A stretch of DNA of 64,000 bases from Smallanthus sonchifolius (GCA_023525975.1 CM042039.1:19188501-19252500), one strand, 5' to 3'. Positions 44,401-55,901 are shown, numbered from the stretch's first letter. Notes: generated by a model not told the origin, from the sequence alone. Translations and numbers: made by a program.

Positions 44401-45530
44401 TTGACCAGAATTGGGTTTGCCACCCATGATTGGTATTGCACTTCCCTTAGGATTCCTGCTTTTACTAGTTTGTCTACCTCCATACATGCAGCTTGGCTTC
44501 TGTCAGGGGCCAAACTTCTTTTCTTTTGTATTATGGGCTTGATACCGGGTGCTATGTTGAGGGAGTGTTCATCTATATCCCTTGATACTTCCACCATGTC
44601 AGTAGGACACCAAGCAAACACGTCCTTGCTTTCCCTCAATAGGTCTTTCAGTTTGCTTATCGCCATGGGTGAGAGATCACTACTTATCTTCACTTTCTGG
44701 TCCAGGTATGAAGGATGTATGCTCAGCTCTAAGATTTTCTTTTGCTTCTGCTCCTCATCCTCTTCTGCAGCAGCGATGAGTAGAGCTTCCTTCTTTGGCT
44801 TGAATGTTGCTATCCCCCGATCAGTGGGGAACTTCATTAGACCGTGCGTAGTGGAAACTACGGCTCCAAAGGTGCTTATACCCATCCTTCCAATGATTAT
44901 GTTATACCTTGATGGTGCCCGGACAACTAGGAACGTATGAATCTCCGTTCGGGAGAGTGATCCGTCCCTGAGACAAACTGTCAACTTTATTTTGCCCAGT
45001 GGGAGCACTCTTTCTCTCGAGAACCCGATGAGTGGAGTGTCTGCTTCTTCCAATCTTGTCTTAACTTCCTCTTTTAGTTGTAAGAAGCATCTTTCATACA
45101 TGTTTTCGGAAGCGGCTCCGCAATCCATGTATATCCTGTCAACGAACGTCCCTTCTATTTCAGCTTCCAAAATGATTGGCGTAAAGATCAGCTCGGCTTC
45201 CTCCGTTGGGGGGAAGCATATGCATTGCTTGTCCCAAGATTCTCTCCTGGACCTTTTCTGTGTCTCGCTTCTGGTGAGGTGTATCATGTTCATCTCCTTA
45301 CCTTTTCCTATTCCCTTCGAATCTTTCTTCTTTTTAATGTCCTTTACTAAATGAGCGAGTTCTCTGGATTTCACTGCTTCTTCTATCCGCTTCTTTAGCT
45401 GGTAGCAGTCATTGGTGTGATGACCTCTGTCGTCATGGAATTCACAATACTTGCTTGAGCTTCTTGCTTCTGAAGATTTTGTGAGAGGATGCGGAGGTCT
45501 GAAGCTGTACCTAGCTTCCTCAGTTGCCAT
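41493..45530 (-). pseudogene. Element D pol: protease, RT, two RNase H domains, integrase
   Basis: Protease active-site segment YMDCGAASENMYERCF near 45120. RT spans about 44480-43800, with FLDAYKGYHQI, MPFGLKNAGATYQRV and catalytic YVDD near 44070. The first RNase H follows to 43321 (stop near 43805). The second, with DGASSSGAGLVL and FPSTNNEAEYEALLAGL, is near 43250-43100. Integrase: zinc region (HEGICGTHSG ... CEGCH, near 42610-42490), core WGMDIVGPFPEARG and IVTDNGKQF, with a suspicious repeat of QIICKF/QIICRF about 25 residues apart (near 42260 and 42180). The C-terminus ends PRHWNAKHLRRFF at 41493. Several stops and frameshifts (near 43320, 42875, 42650, 42080, 41690) make it inactive. 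Confidence 0.82.
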
Positions 45531-46990
45531 TATCTCTTATGGTGTCTTAGTTAAAGCTGTAAAGGCAACGTACTTTTCTTTTTCCGGCGTGCTCTTGTGG
45601 TATGGAGGACGATAACGGTCGTCCATGTTTTCTTGAATCACGATGGCGGTTGGACCTTCTTTCCACTAAGGAATGGAACTTCGGCTTCGTGCCAGAAGAG
45701 TGGTGACTTTTCCAAGGGTCTCACCTCTTGGATTCGAGATTTTGCAATGCTTCTTTTCCCTTTAAGTATGCTTCTGCTCGTTCAAGAGCTTCATCTATGG
45801 TTTGAGGGATGTTCTTGTTCAAATCTTCAATGAGTTGTTTCAGCCGTACTGCGTTCATGAAGCAAGTTACCCTCATCTTTTCTGTTGCCCCTGCTTGGAC
45901 AATCCTTCTTCTTGTATCTGTCTATGAAACTTCGGAGACCTTCGTCTTCCTTATGTTTGATCTGATACAGTACAACAGCATCCTTCGTGTATTTCTTCAG
46001 CTGGGTGAAAATTGCAAGGAACCTTTGAGTAAGGTCGTTGAAAGAATCAATGCTTCTTTCAGGCGTGCAGATCCAATGACTGTTTGCATGAACATGTGAC
46101 AACACTCGTCATTCGTCCATCTTTCAACGCCTGCTGCACCAGAAAATACCTGCAGATGGTCTTCGGGGTCATCAGTCCCATCATACGTTTTAATGTTCGC
46201 CGACATCTTTATCTTTGTCGAAAAGTCAAAGTTGGCTATTCTTTCAGAGAAGCATGACAACGAAGTAAACTGGCTATTCTTTCAGAGAAGCTGGGGATGC
46301 ACCATGTGTGGGTATGTGAACCCAGGATGTTGAGTTGTGGGAATAGGACAACTTACATTCATCGGGGCTGGCATTCCCATACTTCGTGCTAGTGGCCCGG
46401 ACGCCATAGCCTGGCTCATCTGTAACGACATAGGAGAATACATCATAGGCTGTGTGAGCTGCATCAGCTGCTCCACTGTGTACTCTAGTGTTTCGTGCAT
46501 CAAGGGAGTCTGATTTAGAGGAGAAGGATTCTCTCTCTAGACACTAGGTCCTGCTTCTGTTGCAGGGACCCTGTTCTGGTTTGGACCAGAGGTGACAACT
46601 ACTTCCTCATGGACAGCATCGATTCCAAAAGGAGAAGGTGGAATAGGTGAGAATGTCACCTCAGGTTCATCTTCATATGCCAATTGAACCTTAACACCTT
46701 TTGCACGTTCTTCTTGTACACAACTATTCATCAGATCCCTCAGTCGGCGTAACATCCATCCTTTCCATAGGCAGCAAGGTATCCGTCCGAGGGGATGTGC
46801 TTGCTATCCTGAAAGGAGGAGTATGAAACGGAGAGTTGTTTTGCAACAGTTCGACAGGAGGTCCGTCTATTGCAGGAGAGTGTCTTCCTATTTCTTCTAG
46901 CGATGTCTGGATAGAAGCAGATCGTAAGTGACGGGAAGGTGGAGTTGCGTCCACCCCCGGAGAAACGTCATCACCTGACATCAAGAACAC
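45531..46990 (-). pseudogene. Element D gag, frameshifted
   Basis: It starts near 46990 (MFLMSGDDVSPGVDATPP) after a short leader. The gag domain proper lies at about 46240-45830: IKTYDGTDDPEDHLQVF, then WICTPERSIDSFNDLTQRF and VLYQIKHKEDEGLRSFIDRY, the PF03732 signature. Frames change at about 46730, 46510, 46270, 46100 and 45830. A CCHC-type motif (CEFHDDRGHHTNDC) lies just after, near 45450-45400, within the frame that continues into protease. Confidence 0.75.
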
Positions 46991-47042
46991 TTAGGAACAG
47001 AAGGAGCGGAACTACGAGTGAAGCTCTGTTCTAAGTAGCGCC

Positions 47043-47060
47043 GCCCCACAGTGGGCGCCA
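47043..47060 (-). other. Primer-binding site of element D
   Basis: The minus strand reads TGGCGCCCACTGTGGGGC, three bases inside the 5' LTR (which starts at 47064). This form is typical of Tat/Ogre-type plant gypsy elements. Confidence 0.75.
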
Positions 47061-47063
47061 ACT

Positions 47064-47636
47064 TGTTGCTACAACGAATATGCTAGGGGTACTCACTGCT
47101 TTAAAAAATTGACGTTCTCGCTTGAATCGGTAGCTTGAAGTACCTGCTAAGATCAGAGCACCGTTAGTCTCGCCACAGGAGGGGGCCTCCTATGATCAGC
47201 CTCCGACATGAGAATAAGATAATGGTTCTTTGGAAGTGATAAAGGATCTTGGAACGAGAGTGGTAAGTGTAAAAGCATGAGAGTGAGAAGTGAGAATGGA
47301 CTTGGGACTTAGAGAGTCCAAGTCCTTCTCTTATACCTGAGTCCGCCTCTGGCTTCGTGCTATATGCGGGGGTATCCCCTTCTCTTTCCTGTCCCTGCAG
47401 TAAGGCCGTTTCCCTTTTGGTGTAAAGAGTCAAAGTCCCCTATAGGGACAAAGGTCTCTCTCTTCAAGGCCATTAAGACACATTGTCTTATAGCCTTGAC
47501 TTCCTGGAGATTCCAAACGGGTCGCTATCACCTATACCACATCACCTCGTTGCTTGGGAGACATGACTTTGTGGTTCTGCTTAGTACGTGTGCTTCATTG
47601 ATGTAGCCGACCTTCGTGATCGTACCCACGTCATCA
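47064..47636 (-). mobile_element. 5' LTR of element D
   Basis: 573 bp; 20 bp shorter than the 3' LTR, with scattered substitutions. Confidence 0.88.
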
Positions 47637-47641
47637 CCAGA

Positions 47642-48112
47642 GAAATCCGTTGTTTCGTGGACTGCAATGATTTTTGGGTACACACGAACCAGGAGTAACA
47701 CAGATGCATTAAAAATTTTCCACATGATGCAACTGGCTGGTGCTTACTGTTTGTGTTGCCGGCCTGCACACATTTGAGAGCTCTTGAGCTGGGGAAATGG
47801 ATCCACTTTTATGCAGAGAAAAATGGGTTCTTGCAGAAGACTAGCTTATGCAATGCTTTGATTGAAATGTATGCACATAGTGGAAATATCGACCAGGCAT
47901 TACAAGTGTTTGACAACATGCTTGAAAGAGATAGTAAAATGATGTGCGGGCTAGCCAACCATGGAAAAGCTCCTGAAGCAATACATTTGTTTCAAGAAAC
48001 GCAGAAGACAACAACTAAACCTAATGAGATCACATTCGTAGGTCTTTTAGCAGCATGTGCTCATGTGGGATTCTTACTTCTTAGAAGATGGATTGATGCT
48101 TTACTCAATTAA
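47642..48112 (+). pseudogene. Captured PPR gene fragment, right part
   Basis: It resumes the PPR reading after element D: SWTAMIF, a frameshift near 47750, then ACTHLRALELGKWIHFYAEK, LCNALIEMYAHSGNIDQALQ and EITFVGLLAACAHVGF, i.e. L, S and P motifs of a PLS-class protein. A stop at 48110-48112 truncates it before the E/DYW region. The segment KAPEAIHLFQETQ shows the usual helix pattern. Confidence 0.8.
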
Positions 48113-48512
48113 TGCAGGGGTTATTGAGCATCTTCCTGGATAATAATGTTGACTGAATGCAGAAGGAAGCTATTAAATCTATTTGTTCTGCTACAACTTT
48201 ATTTTTCATGAAAAAAAAATCAAGGCTTTGGTTTGTTAGTCTCATCTCTTCCATCATAACATGTAGTTGAATTCATTTTTTCCCTTGTTACTGGATTCTA
48301 AGAACAAATGCAGTTTACAAAAAAAAGAAGCCCTTCACGTGAAACAATTTTTAGATGTTTTAATAGTCAATTTGAAATTGGTTATGTACTTAAAAGAGTT
48401 GCAGTGTAAATATTGCCATGCCTGGTAAGTTGTGAATATTTACAGTGACTATGTATGTCATATGCTTTTGTCTGCATGATATAATTATTTGATTTTTTGA
48501 TAAATTTTGCAG
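48113..48512 (+). other. Helitron H1 interval between PPR and STAS fragments
   Basis: AT-rich with no recognisable exon; it ends in a good acceptor (TTTTGCAG at 48505-48512). Probably the intron of the captured sulfate-transporter gene. Confidence 0.45.
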
Positions 48513-48589
48513 TTGTTACCGGCATTGACACAAGTGGTCTTGCAATGATGAAAGAGCTTAAGAAGATGCTAGAGAGGCGTTCACTTCAG
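48513..48589 (+). pseudogene. Captured STAS-domain exon of a sulfate transporter (SULTR-like)
   Basis: A 77-bp exon bounded by GCAG and GTTAGC encodes VTGIDTSGLAMMKELKKMLE and then RRSLQ. The IDTSG motif followed by an amphipathic helix is the core of the C-terminal STAS domain of plant sulfate transporters. Flanking exons are absent. Confidence 0.75.
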
Positions 48590-48772
48590 GTTAGCTTTCG
48601 GTTTTTCTTACAGATGTCAGTTTTGACCCTATACTTATGAGCGAATTATATGTAAGTTCTTATTATAACAATATATTTTTGTATCTTATCTAACACAAAT
48701 TAAATATGAACTTTTAAGTTGAGTTTTAATGATTTGTAGAAATTTATACTTTATTCCGTTTGTGTTCAATAG

Positions 48773-48836
48773 CATGTGTTATGGACACCATCAAAAGTTA
48801 CAACGCGTATAGGGAAGGAGATCAATAACGAGAATT
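48773..48836 (+). pseudogene. Captured deoxyhypusine synthase-like exon
   Basis: After an acceptor AG (48771-48772), the frame WTPSKVTTRIGKEINNE matches the conserved DHS segment that precedes the NAD-binding part of deoxyhypusine synthase; homospermidine synthase, which arose from it, cannot be excluded. Similarity fades after NNE. A fragment only. Confidence 0.65.
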
Positions 48837-50775
48837 TCAGCACAATCTGGTTCACCAATCTGATTTTTCAGAGGTTCGTTCTGGATCCTATCTATGTGCA
48901 TAGTTATAAACATATAGTTAGGGTTTTGAGTTCGGTTTTGGATTGCAGGTCTTTCAAAAGTGGCTGATTTGTAGTGAAATTTGTAGAACCAATTTCATTT
49001 TAGAGTTTAACTGCAGAACCCTTGGAATGGATTGATTAGTGAAATTATTTATAATTAGGTATGTATAAATTATTTGAAATAATGCAATTTAGTATCATAT
49101 AACAGTAGAATTCATAGCTGAATTATGATAGTTTGTCAGCGCATTTGAGGTTAACAACGTTGTTGAAGAGTTCGTGTCTGGTGGTGAATCAAAGCTGTTT
49201 CGATGCTCTGGTTTCTAGCTTTGCATCAAACAACTGGTGAAATAATGGCTGTGGAGATGTTGGATTTCTGATTGAATTCTCAGCTGACAGCATCAAAGGT
49301 TTTGATACCAATGCACCACGTCAGGTGAAAAGACATCCCTTGATGGTTGATAAGTCGACATGTAACTTTCAAAATTATTAAATTGGTTATGCTTTTGGAT
49401 GTGTTGCAACTCTCCCAATGCGGGTTTGGCTCTGTTATTACAGAAATCAAACATCAAACCAAGATCCTCAGCCTCCTGCTGAGTGCTGGCAGATTTTCTT
49501 CTATAGCTACTGCTTTAATTTTATCTTTAAATGCAACAGATTCAGTAGTGGACACTCACAACACCACTAGCACATGACCAACGACTATATTGAGTGCAAG
49601 GTATTTTGTTGTGAAAATGTTCACATTGTAAAATACGTTCTTTTTATCATTGTTGGATTGTTATTAGAATAATAAAGTAGAAGATTTATCTTGAAGAGAA
49701 GTTTTTTAAAAAGAAAGAACAAAAGGAGCAAAAATAATATTCATGTGATTTAAAGTGGATCACGACTTTAGTTTTACTGGTTTCAGCCACTAATAATGTC
49801 CGGAATGCTAATTCAGACTACTTTTTAGGCTAAAGGTGTAAGATATTAAACTGTCTAATATTAATGTTAAGATGTTATTACTTGATACTATATTAACCTT
49901 TGACTAATTTTTTTAATAAGTTTTGGGTAGGGTATTGAGTCTGACCTGGTGTTTTTTGTTATGCTAGGTTATAAATAGAGGTATTGGGTTAGAACTACAA
50001 TTAACCCTACAACAAACATAGGAGAATAATGACACAAATGACTTTATAATCTTAATAACCACCAAATTAGAGCAAATATATGTCAAACATGCCCAGCTTG
50101 TCACCTATGGGGCTTACTAAAAGATGATCATGGCTGATAAGAAAGAGTATTATTCAAGTTTTAATTTGAAGGGGGTTGAAAGGTTTATGAGTTTAAATAC
50201 TTGGTTCCTTCTTTTGGTTTTCCATCAATAATTGGGAAATTTGTTTATTTAAAATATGAACTTTGTCCAAATTGTGCTTCATAGTGAAGCTCATGATGAT
50301 GACAAATATTTTCATTAGATGTGTTAATTTAGACCCATTTACTCATGAATAAATTGATCAAGGTTATTTTAATCTCTAAGGTGTAAAACAAAATGTTAGT
50401 TTAAACGAAAAAGTGTCAAATGTGGTTTTATTCAAGAAAATAGTTAGATTATTATACAACAATATAATTTTTAAGATAAAAAACCTAAATTCATGGACAA
50501 TAAGTGTTTCGGGTCAACCCAACCTATACGAAAGGTATCCCATTACCCAGTCTACACATTTTAGCGTGAACATTTGGGTCCAATTTAACTTTATTGTTTT
50601 GTAAAACCCGGACTAATAACTAAAACGAGCACTATGTTGTTAATTTTCGCCGTCATGTGAGTCTTCATTTAGCAATCATGGATAGTACGGTATGTGTGGT
50701 AAAAGTCTATTCCCTTGAGTACAAACCAATTGATGAACTGACGAAAGACGAGTACAAATTTATAAATTGTACACT
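48837..50775 (+). other. Helitron H1, 3' portion without recognisable genes
   Basis: Mostly AT-rich. 49136-49230 has a short open stretch (FEVNNVVEEFVSGGESKLF) that might be a further captured exon, but I do not recognise it. 49340-49575 holds an unidentified 76-codon open frame. Nothing else. Confidence 0.35.
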
Positions 50776-50802
50776 CCGCCGCAACGCGCGGTTCCCCACT
50801 AG
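50776..50802 (+). other. Helitron H1 3' terminus
   Basis: A CCGC/GCGG hairpin (CCGCCGCAACGCGCGG, about 50777-50792) is followed by TTCCCCA-type sequence and CTAG (50799-50802). The same CGCAACGCGCGG core precedes CTAG at 57799, so two Helitron ends of one family are present. Confidence 0.7.
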
Positions 50803-52663
50803 TCATTCCACAATCAAACCCTCTGCGCACTTTGTTCGAACCTCAGTTAAGGAATTGCACACATCAATTTGGTCGGAGACGAAGCCAGAGATGCCAGAGA
50901 CTAAACCATTTGAAGTCGGAACTCCATTTAGTCGAGCACTATCAATTCGATATCGTTTGAGGTAATTGAACATATCCTTAGCTTCGTTTTCATATCTAGA
51001 ACAAAAGCCCTAAGCTAATTCGGGCTTAAAACATCGATTTAAACATGAACCGATTCTAGGGTTCATAGCACTTCGAGTTTAATCGAACACCAATCTAGAC
51101 TCGATCTCAATCAAATTAAATTACATGGTTAGGTTCGCAATACATCACTCTTTGAAAAAGCCCTATGATCTTAACTGTTAATCTTATCTAAATTGATCAA
51201 TTGATTTGTGATTCAAACCTAGGGTTTTCGGCTTTTCAAAACAAGAATTAACGACTTTAAACCTGATGATTTTGCAATTAAATGCTCCCACAGATTCGCA
51301 ATTCACTGATGAACAAAAACCCTATGATCTTTTGGACAATCGCGATCGAATTCAGTGGATTCAGGGAGGAGTTTGGGTTCGGGTTCGCAAGGGGGAAGAA
51401 CACAGTGTCCCTGAATGTTAAAATCAATTTAACCCGACTTCTGTTGCGATACCCGGGTTTGAACCTCAGCAACAATTTTATTTTTTTGAGTTGCTTTTTT
51501 ACATTATATTTTTTGAGTACCAGAAAACACCCGTGTGCTCGGGATTGAAATTTATAAATCATTTTAAGTGTTATTCTCATTCTAAAAATAATAGAATTAT
51601 TTATATTATCACCCAAAATATTATATTTGTTGCATAAACACACGAACTATTATTTTATATTATTATCTCCTGTTGGTAGTGTTTTCACGTACCACATCCG
51701 TGTTAGATATCAAACTAGGGATTCTCTAATCCCGATGACAAAATGTCTATTCGTTATTCATAAGCATATTTAGGACACCCGATTCTCCCGTATCGTCGTC
51801 ACTCATTCCTACGTGTTCCTAATTATCGTGATCATATTCTAGGGCATTCGTAGACAGTCCGCTAGCAAACTATTTGTGTTTTGTTGCATCCTTGTGTGGT
51901 GCCAATTACTACGCTCTACATACTCGTGTGAGTTTCAAGGCCCTTTACTGTTTTTAAATTAGGGGAGAAAACATGACGCAAACATATGATTACTGTAATT
52001 CTTATATTATCACTTGTTAAAGCTAAATGTAACACTCTATCATGAAAGTCCTTACACATCGAACCGTTTAATATGAACTTAGCGAGGTAATCTTGAGTAG
52101 TACTACTGGGTTTGACAAACCCCACCCGCGTTAGTCGCGCTAACTCGACTGGAGGTCGAACGGGTGTAATATTAACCTAACACATCACTACTGATGATAG
52201 ACATGGTGGAAGACATTCAAACACAACAAACAGTCAACTTCGGTTGCGAGCGCTTTAGTAAACTTGAACATAGGTTAGCTACCTATTGATATATATTGAA
52301 TGTACATAATCTGGCAAACACTATTTTGAACTGAAACCTGTGAACTCACCAACCTAATGTTGACACATTTTCTCACATTTTTTTCTCAAGTCGCTAAGGC
52401 ACAGGTGCACAATTAGGACATGCATTGGAGTCCTATTAGTTTTTTGCAAACATTAAACTATTTATCTGCTTTTATTAAACTTGACTTTTGGGTGCGGTTG
52501 TTTTGCGCATTATATACTTTATTTATCACTTCCGCATTTACTCTGAACATTAATGGTTTTTAATAAACGTTAATAGTGTCGTTTGACGTAACTAATGAAT
52601 GAGATCCTGGTTTGTCACACGCCTCGCGGTAAAACCCCGTTAGAGCATTTTGGGGGTGTGACA
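50803..52663 (+). mobile_element. 3' LTR of chromovirus G, right part
   Basis: It continues the LTR after the Helitron and ends TTTTGGGGGTGTGACA at 52663. The total LTR is about 2.2 kb, the length class of Tekay LTRs. Segments 52345-52400 resemble the first LTR in the window near 1640-1690. The next five bases, CTTGG, should be the target duplication. No gene. Confidence 0.7.
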
Positions 52664-52867
52664 CTTGGGTGCCACATGGCATTTTCTACGGTCTCCATTT
52701 CTTCATTTTCCGGCCAAAACAAAGAGCCACGATCGATCTTTTCATCGTCCGTGATTTCCGCTAATTACTAAGAACAACAAGGAAAGTCTACCAAAATTGA
52801 AGAATCAGTTTCAATGATAATTCAAGCAATGATGTCCAGCTTTAAACTCCTTCAGTCATCATACACA
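52664..52867. other. Unique-looking sequence right of element G
   Basis: Pyrimidine-rich, possibly upstream sequence of a former gene. Nothing identifiable. Confidence 0.3.
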
Positions 52868-52875
52868 CCTAAACC

Positions 52876-53312
52876 CAATGTTTTAAAAACCAAATTTTAA
52901 AGCGTAGGTTGGGCTCACAAATGGTTCAACTGTTTGTATCGGGCGGTTTAACCGGGTTGACTAGTTAACTCTATAGATCAATAAAAATACAACTTTAACT
53001 CAAAAAATAATCTAAAAGTACATGATTCCGCAATCGATTACATATATAACAAGTAACCTTGTGTTTGAGAAACCGGTTCATGCTTTTCCTCACCAAACAA
53101 GCTATCTATATCATCATTATGAAATTCTCCTTCCGGATCTCTTATCATATTTGAGTCTAGAAAAACGTTACCCAAATGTTAACACTTAAAAAGTAAATTA
53201 CGATGTAAATTTTAATTTGCCTAAAGCCGGTACAACGGTCTAGCCGGGCTAGTGACCGAGATCCGGTTCAACCGGTATTACCGGGCGGTTTGAACCGGTT
53301 TTTAAAACATTG
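52876..53312. mobile_element. hAT-type MITE (437 bp)
   Basis: Perfect 16-bp terminal inverted repeats (CAATGTTTTAAAAACC and its complement) are flanked by an 8-bp target duplication CCTAAACC (52868-52875 and 53313-53320). An 8-bp duplication is the mark of the hAT superfamily. It encodes no protein. Confidence 0.9.
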
Positions 53313-53320
53313 CCTAAACC

Positions 53321-53895
53321 TTTTTCATTATACACCCTTTTCTCCCCGAACCCTAAAACTTTCTTCCGATCCCTATCACACCTTCTATAATCTTCATCCG
53401 TTTCTTGATTCTTAACCGCAGGTAACTTTCTTGTGGTTTCATGGCTTTCGTTATGTTTCTTGATTCCAAATCGTATGGATTTCGTTATGTTCCCCGATCT
53501 CCTGACCTACAATTTTTTAAAGATCCAAGACGCTTGATCGAGTCGCCATTTAAGATTTTAGTTTGCCCCTTCCAACTCCAGAAATTGCAACGAATATCAG
53601 TGTTTGCGTGAGAAAGCCCCAAAATTTTTGACCGAGAATTTCTACAAGTCAAATTCCTATAAACCTTAATATCTCTCTCTGTTAATTCCTTGATTTTTGA
53701 AAAAAAAATGGGTTCTACTCATAAATCATATGCAAGTTCAACATAATCTAAATCTATTTTCTTGCTATTCCAATTTTGATTATGAACAATGAAGTGGTAC
53801 TAAGCTGTAAATCTAGAAGGGGAGTTATAATTTGGGGTTTACCGTGGAAATATGAATATTATATATATTGTAAGAAATCTTTATTGATATGTTTG
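53321..53895. other. Sequence between the MITE and the foldback element
   Basis: TC-rich start with a possible splice donor CCGCAG|GTAACTTTC (53418-53431), like a 5' untranslated exon and first intron. I cannot link it to a gene. It may belong to the second Helitron or to an old host gene. Confidence 0.3.
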
Positions 53896-55045
53896 AGTAA
53901 ATTACTATTTGAGTCGTGACGTTTGTCCATTTTAACTAGTTGAGTCCCTTATGTTTCAAAACCCCGGTCTGAACCCTCACTTTTAATTTTTGACTCCATT
54001 TGAGTGCGGATGGCTAATTTCGTTAGATTTAACAGTTAACTTTTTTTTTGAAATGACCAAAATACACTAAGACTCAAATGGTTAAAAATACCTTTATTTT
54101 TAATATATCTATTAGTGTTTATATATATGTGTGTGTGTTAAATAATATTTTTTATTTGTATATTAAAAAATTATTATCATTATTTAAAAAAAAATGTTTT
54201 AAAACCGTTTGTTTTTTAAATCATTCGTTTTTAAACCTTTTTTTAATATCATTTGTTTTTTAAAATTATTCGTTATTTTAAAACCGTTTGTTTTTTAAAT
54301 CATTTGTTTTTCAAACTTGTTTTTTTTTTGCATCATTCGCTTTTTAAACAGCTTATTTTTTAAAGCCAACCATTCGTTTTTTAAAATCTTTCATTTTTAA
54401 ACCTTTTTTAATGTCGTTTGTTTTTTAAAATCGTTCGTTTTTTTAACCGTTCGTTTTTTTAAAATCGATCATTTTTTTAAATCGTTTGTTTAAAAAGATT
54501 TTTAAAAACCAATGATATTAAAAAATATTTAAAAACAAACGATTTTAAAAACAAACTGTTTAAAAAACGAATTGTTTAAAAAAACGATCGATTTAAAACA
54601 CTAGTGGTTTTAAAATAACGAATGATTTTATAAAACGAACGATTTAAAAAAAGAACGATATTAAAAAAGAGGTTTAAAAACGAATGATTTAAAAAAAAGA
54701 AAGATTTAAAAAACAAACGGTTTTAAAATATTTTTTTTTAAATAATAATAAAAAAGTTTTTATAACATACAAATGAAAAAAATATTATTTACCACACACA
54801 CACATATATATACACACACACTAATAGAGATATTAAAGTAAATGTATTTTTAACCATTTGAGTCCCTAGGGTATTTTGGTTATTTTAGAAAAAAAAAAGA
54901 TAATTGTTAAATCTAACTACGTTAGCCAGTTGGACTCGAATAGAGTCAAAAATGAAAAAGTGAGGGTTCAGACCGAGTTTTTGAAACATAAGGGACTCAA
55001 GTAGTTAAAATGGATAAACGTAAGGAACTCAAATAGTAATTTACT
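53896..55045. mobile_element. Foldback/MITE-like element with about 280-bp inverted arms
   Basis: The left arm starts AGTAAATTACTATTTGAGT (53896) and the right arm ends with its complement (55045). The arms match in inverted orientation over about 280 bp, including TGAGTCCCTTATGTTTC and its complement near 54968. The flanks share TATGTTT. The centre (54190-54720) is made of degenerate CGTTTTTTAAA words that turn into the complementary TTTAAAAAACG in its second half, so the whole element is one giant hairpin. Class unsure (Mutator-like or foldback). Confidence 0.75.
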
Positions 55046-55270
55046 TTATGTTTTAATATGTATAAATTTGGAGATGATCAATTAGGTTATTAAACATCTG
55101 AATTGCTACACGTGTATTTCATAAGGGAAAATCAAACGATAGCTTATTAGCATAAAAAGAGTATCTGACTTGGTATAACGATCAAAAAGAAATCCAAAAA
55201 AGATGGTTGCGGTAGGCTCTTTACATGATAATTTAACTTTATATTGAAACTGGAGCAACATGTTAATTAG

Positions 55271-55460
55271 ATGAAACCAAACTCTGTTGCATATGGCTGC
55301 TAAAAATGGATGTAAGGAAGCTGTAGAGCTTCTTCTGTCTCAATGGGCTCTCATCGAAGTCAAATCAAATGTATGTGTTCTATCTTTTATATGTCTTTTT
55401 ATGTTTTATATGCAGAATGGAATGATTCCATTGCACCTTTATGTTTGGCACTCGATTTGC
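55271..55460 (+). pseudogene. Captured ankyrin-repeat exons (AAA/ankyrin protein AT3G24530-like)
   Basis: Exon 55271-55370 gives LHMAAKNGCKEAVELLLSQ and ALIEVKSN; then GT at 55371, and an acceptor at 55414-55415 leads to NGMIPLHLYVWHSIC. These are two consecutive ankyrin repeats. The sequence and exon break resemble the plant CbxX/CfqX-type AAA ATPase with N-terminal ankyrin repeats. A frameshift precedes LHMAAK, and no ATPase part is present. Confidence 0.6.
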
Positions 55461-55723
55461 TTTCTGTCATCCTTTCACTTGCTGTTGTTTTAGCACTCGG
55501 GTTTGGTCACCATATTTGGGTTGACTCTTTTAGCGACATTACTGGGATCAAATAGCAGAGATCAAGACTGATGTACATATACAACCTTAATTTTTTCCAC
55601 ATTAAATTTATTGAAAGCAAGCATTGCCTTTTGCTGCTATGATACTTTTCATTGAAGTACTAGAGTTTTCACATTCTAAATTGTCCAAATACTGAATGTT
55701 TTTTTGTTTGTTGAAAGGGGAAA

Positions 55724-55796
55724 CACAACACAAGTTCCAAGGTTTCCATCTAAACTTGATTGGCTAGACACAACTCCTCTTCGGCTACGTAGGGTA
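55724..55796 (+). pseudogene. Unidentified captured exon
   Basis: Open frame TTQVPRFPSKLDWLDTTPLR followed by AGGGTAAAG, a weak splice donor. I do not recognise the protein. It lies between the ankyrin and COBRA-like fragments in the same orientation. Confidence 0.3.
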
Positions 55797-55901
55797 AAGA
55801 ATGTTTTCTGTTTCTGAAATGGCTTCACATGTTTATGCTTTCTGTTTGCTTTGTAGTATAAGAACTACAGTTTATTTAATATTTTCTTACTGTTATTTCA
55901 G

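Larger units (their letters stand above)
37392..47636 (-). mobile_element. Tat-lineage gypsy element D with antisense extra ORF
   Basis: LTRs 37392-37984 (593 bp) and 47064-47636 (573 bp) start TGTTGCTACAACG and end CATCA; many differences show that this is an older insertion than B or the Athila element. The perfect target duplication CCAGA lies at 37387-37391 and 47637-47641, inside a PPR fragment. The coding order on the minus strand is gag, protease, RT, RNase H, a second RNase H-like domain, integrase; a plus-strand extra ORF lies next to the 3' LTR. Dual RNase H and the antisense ORF are known Tat traits. Confidence 0.9.
34611..50802 (+). mobile_element. Putative gene-capturing Helitron H1
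   Basis: 5' end: TCTATAATACTATATAATAT preceded by A (34610). 3' end: the hairpin-forming CCGCCGCAACGCGCGG followed seven bases later by CTAG (50799-50802), with T next (50803). TC start, CTRR end, 3' hairpin and A|T target are the Helitron hallmarks. The flanks belong to one LTR (34260-34610 and 50803-52663), which supports both ends. Without the Tat element it is about 5.9 kb and carries exon pieces of at least four unrelated host genes, all in the plus orientation. No Rep/helicase is visible, so it is non-autonomous. Confidence 0.65.
31786..52663 (+). mobile_element. Tekay-like chromovirus G, 3' half, with nested insertions
   Basis: It comprises pol remnants from RNase H onward (31791-34133), a duplicated polypurine/LTR-start segment (34141-34259), and a 3' LTR split into 34260-34610 and 50803-52663. 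Nested in it are element A (left edge), a 605-bp solo LTR (32954-33558) and the putative Helitron H1 (34611-50802). The 5' half of G is not visible left of element A within the window, so a rearrangement or further insertions must lie there. Confidence 0.75.
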
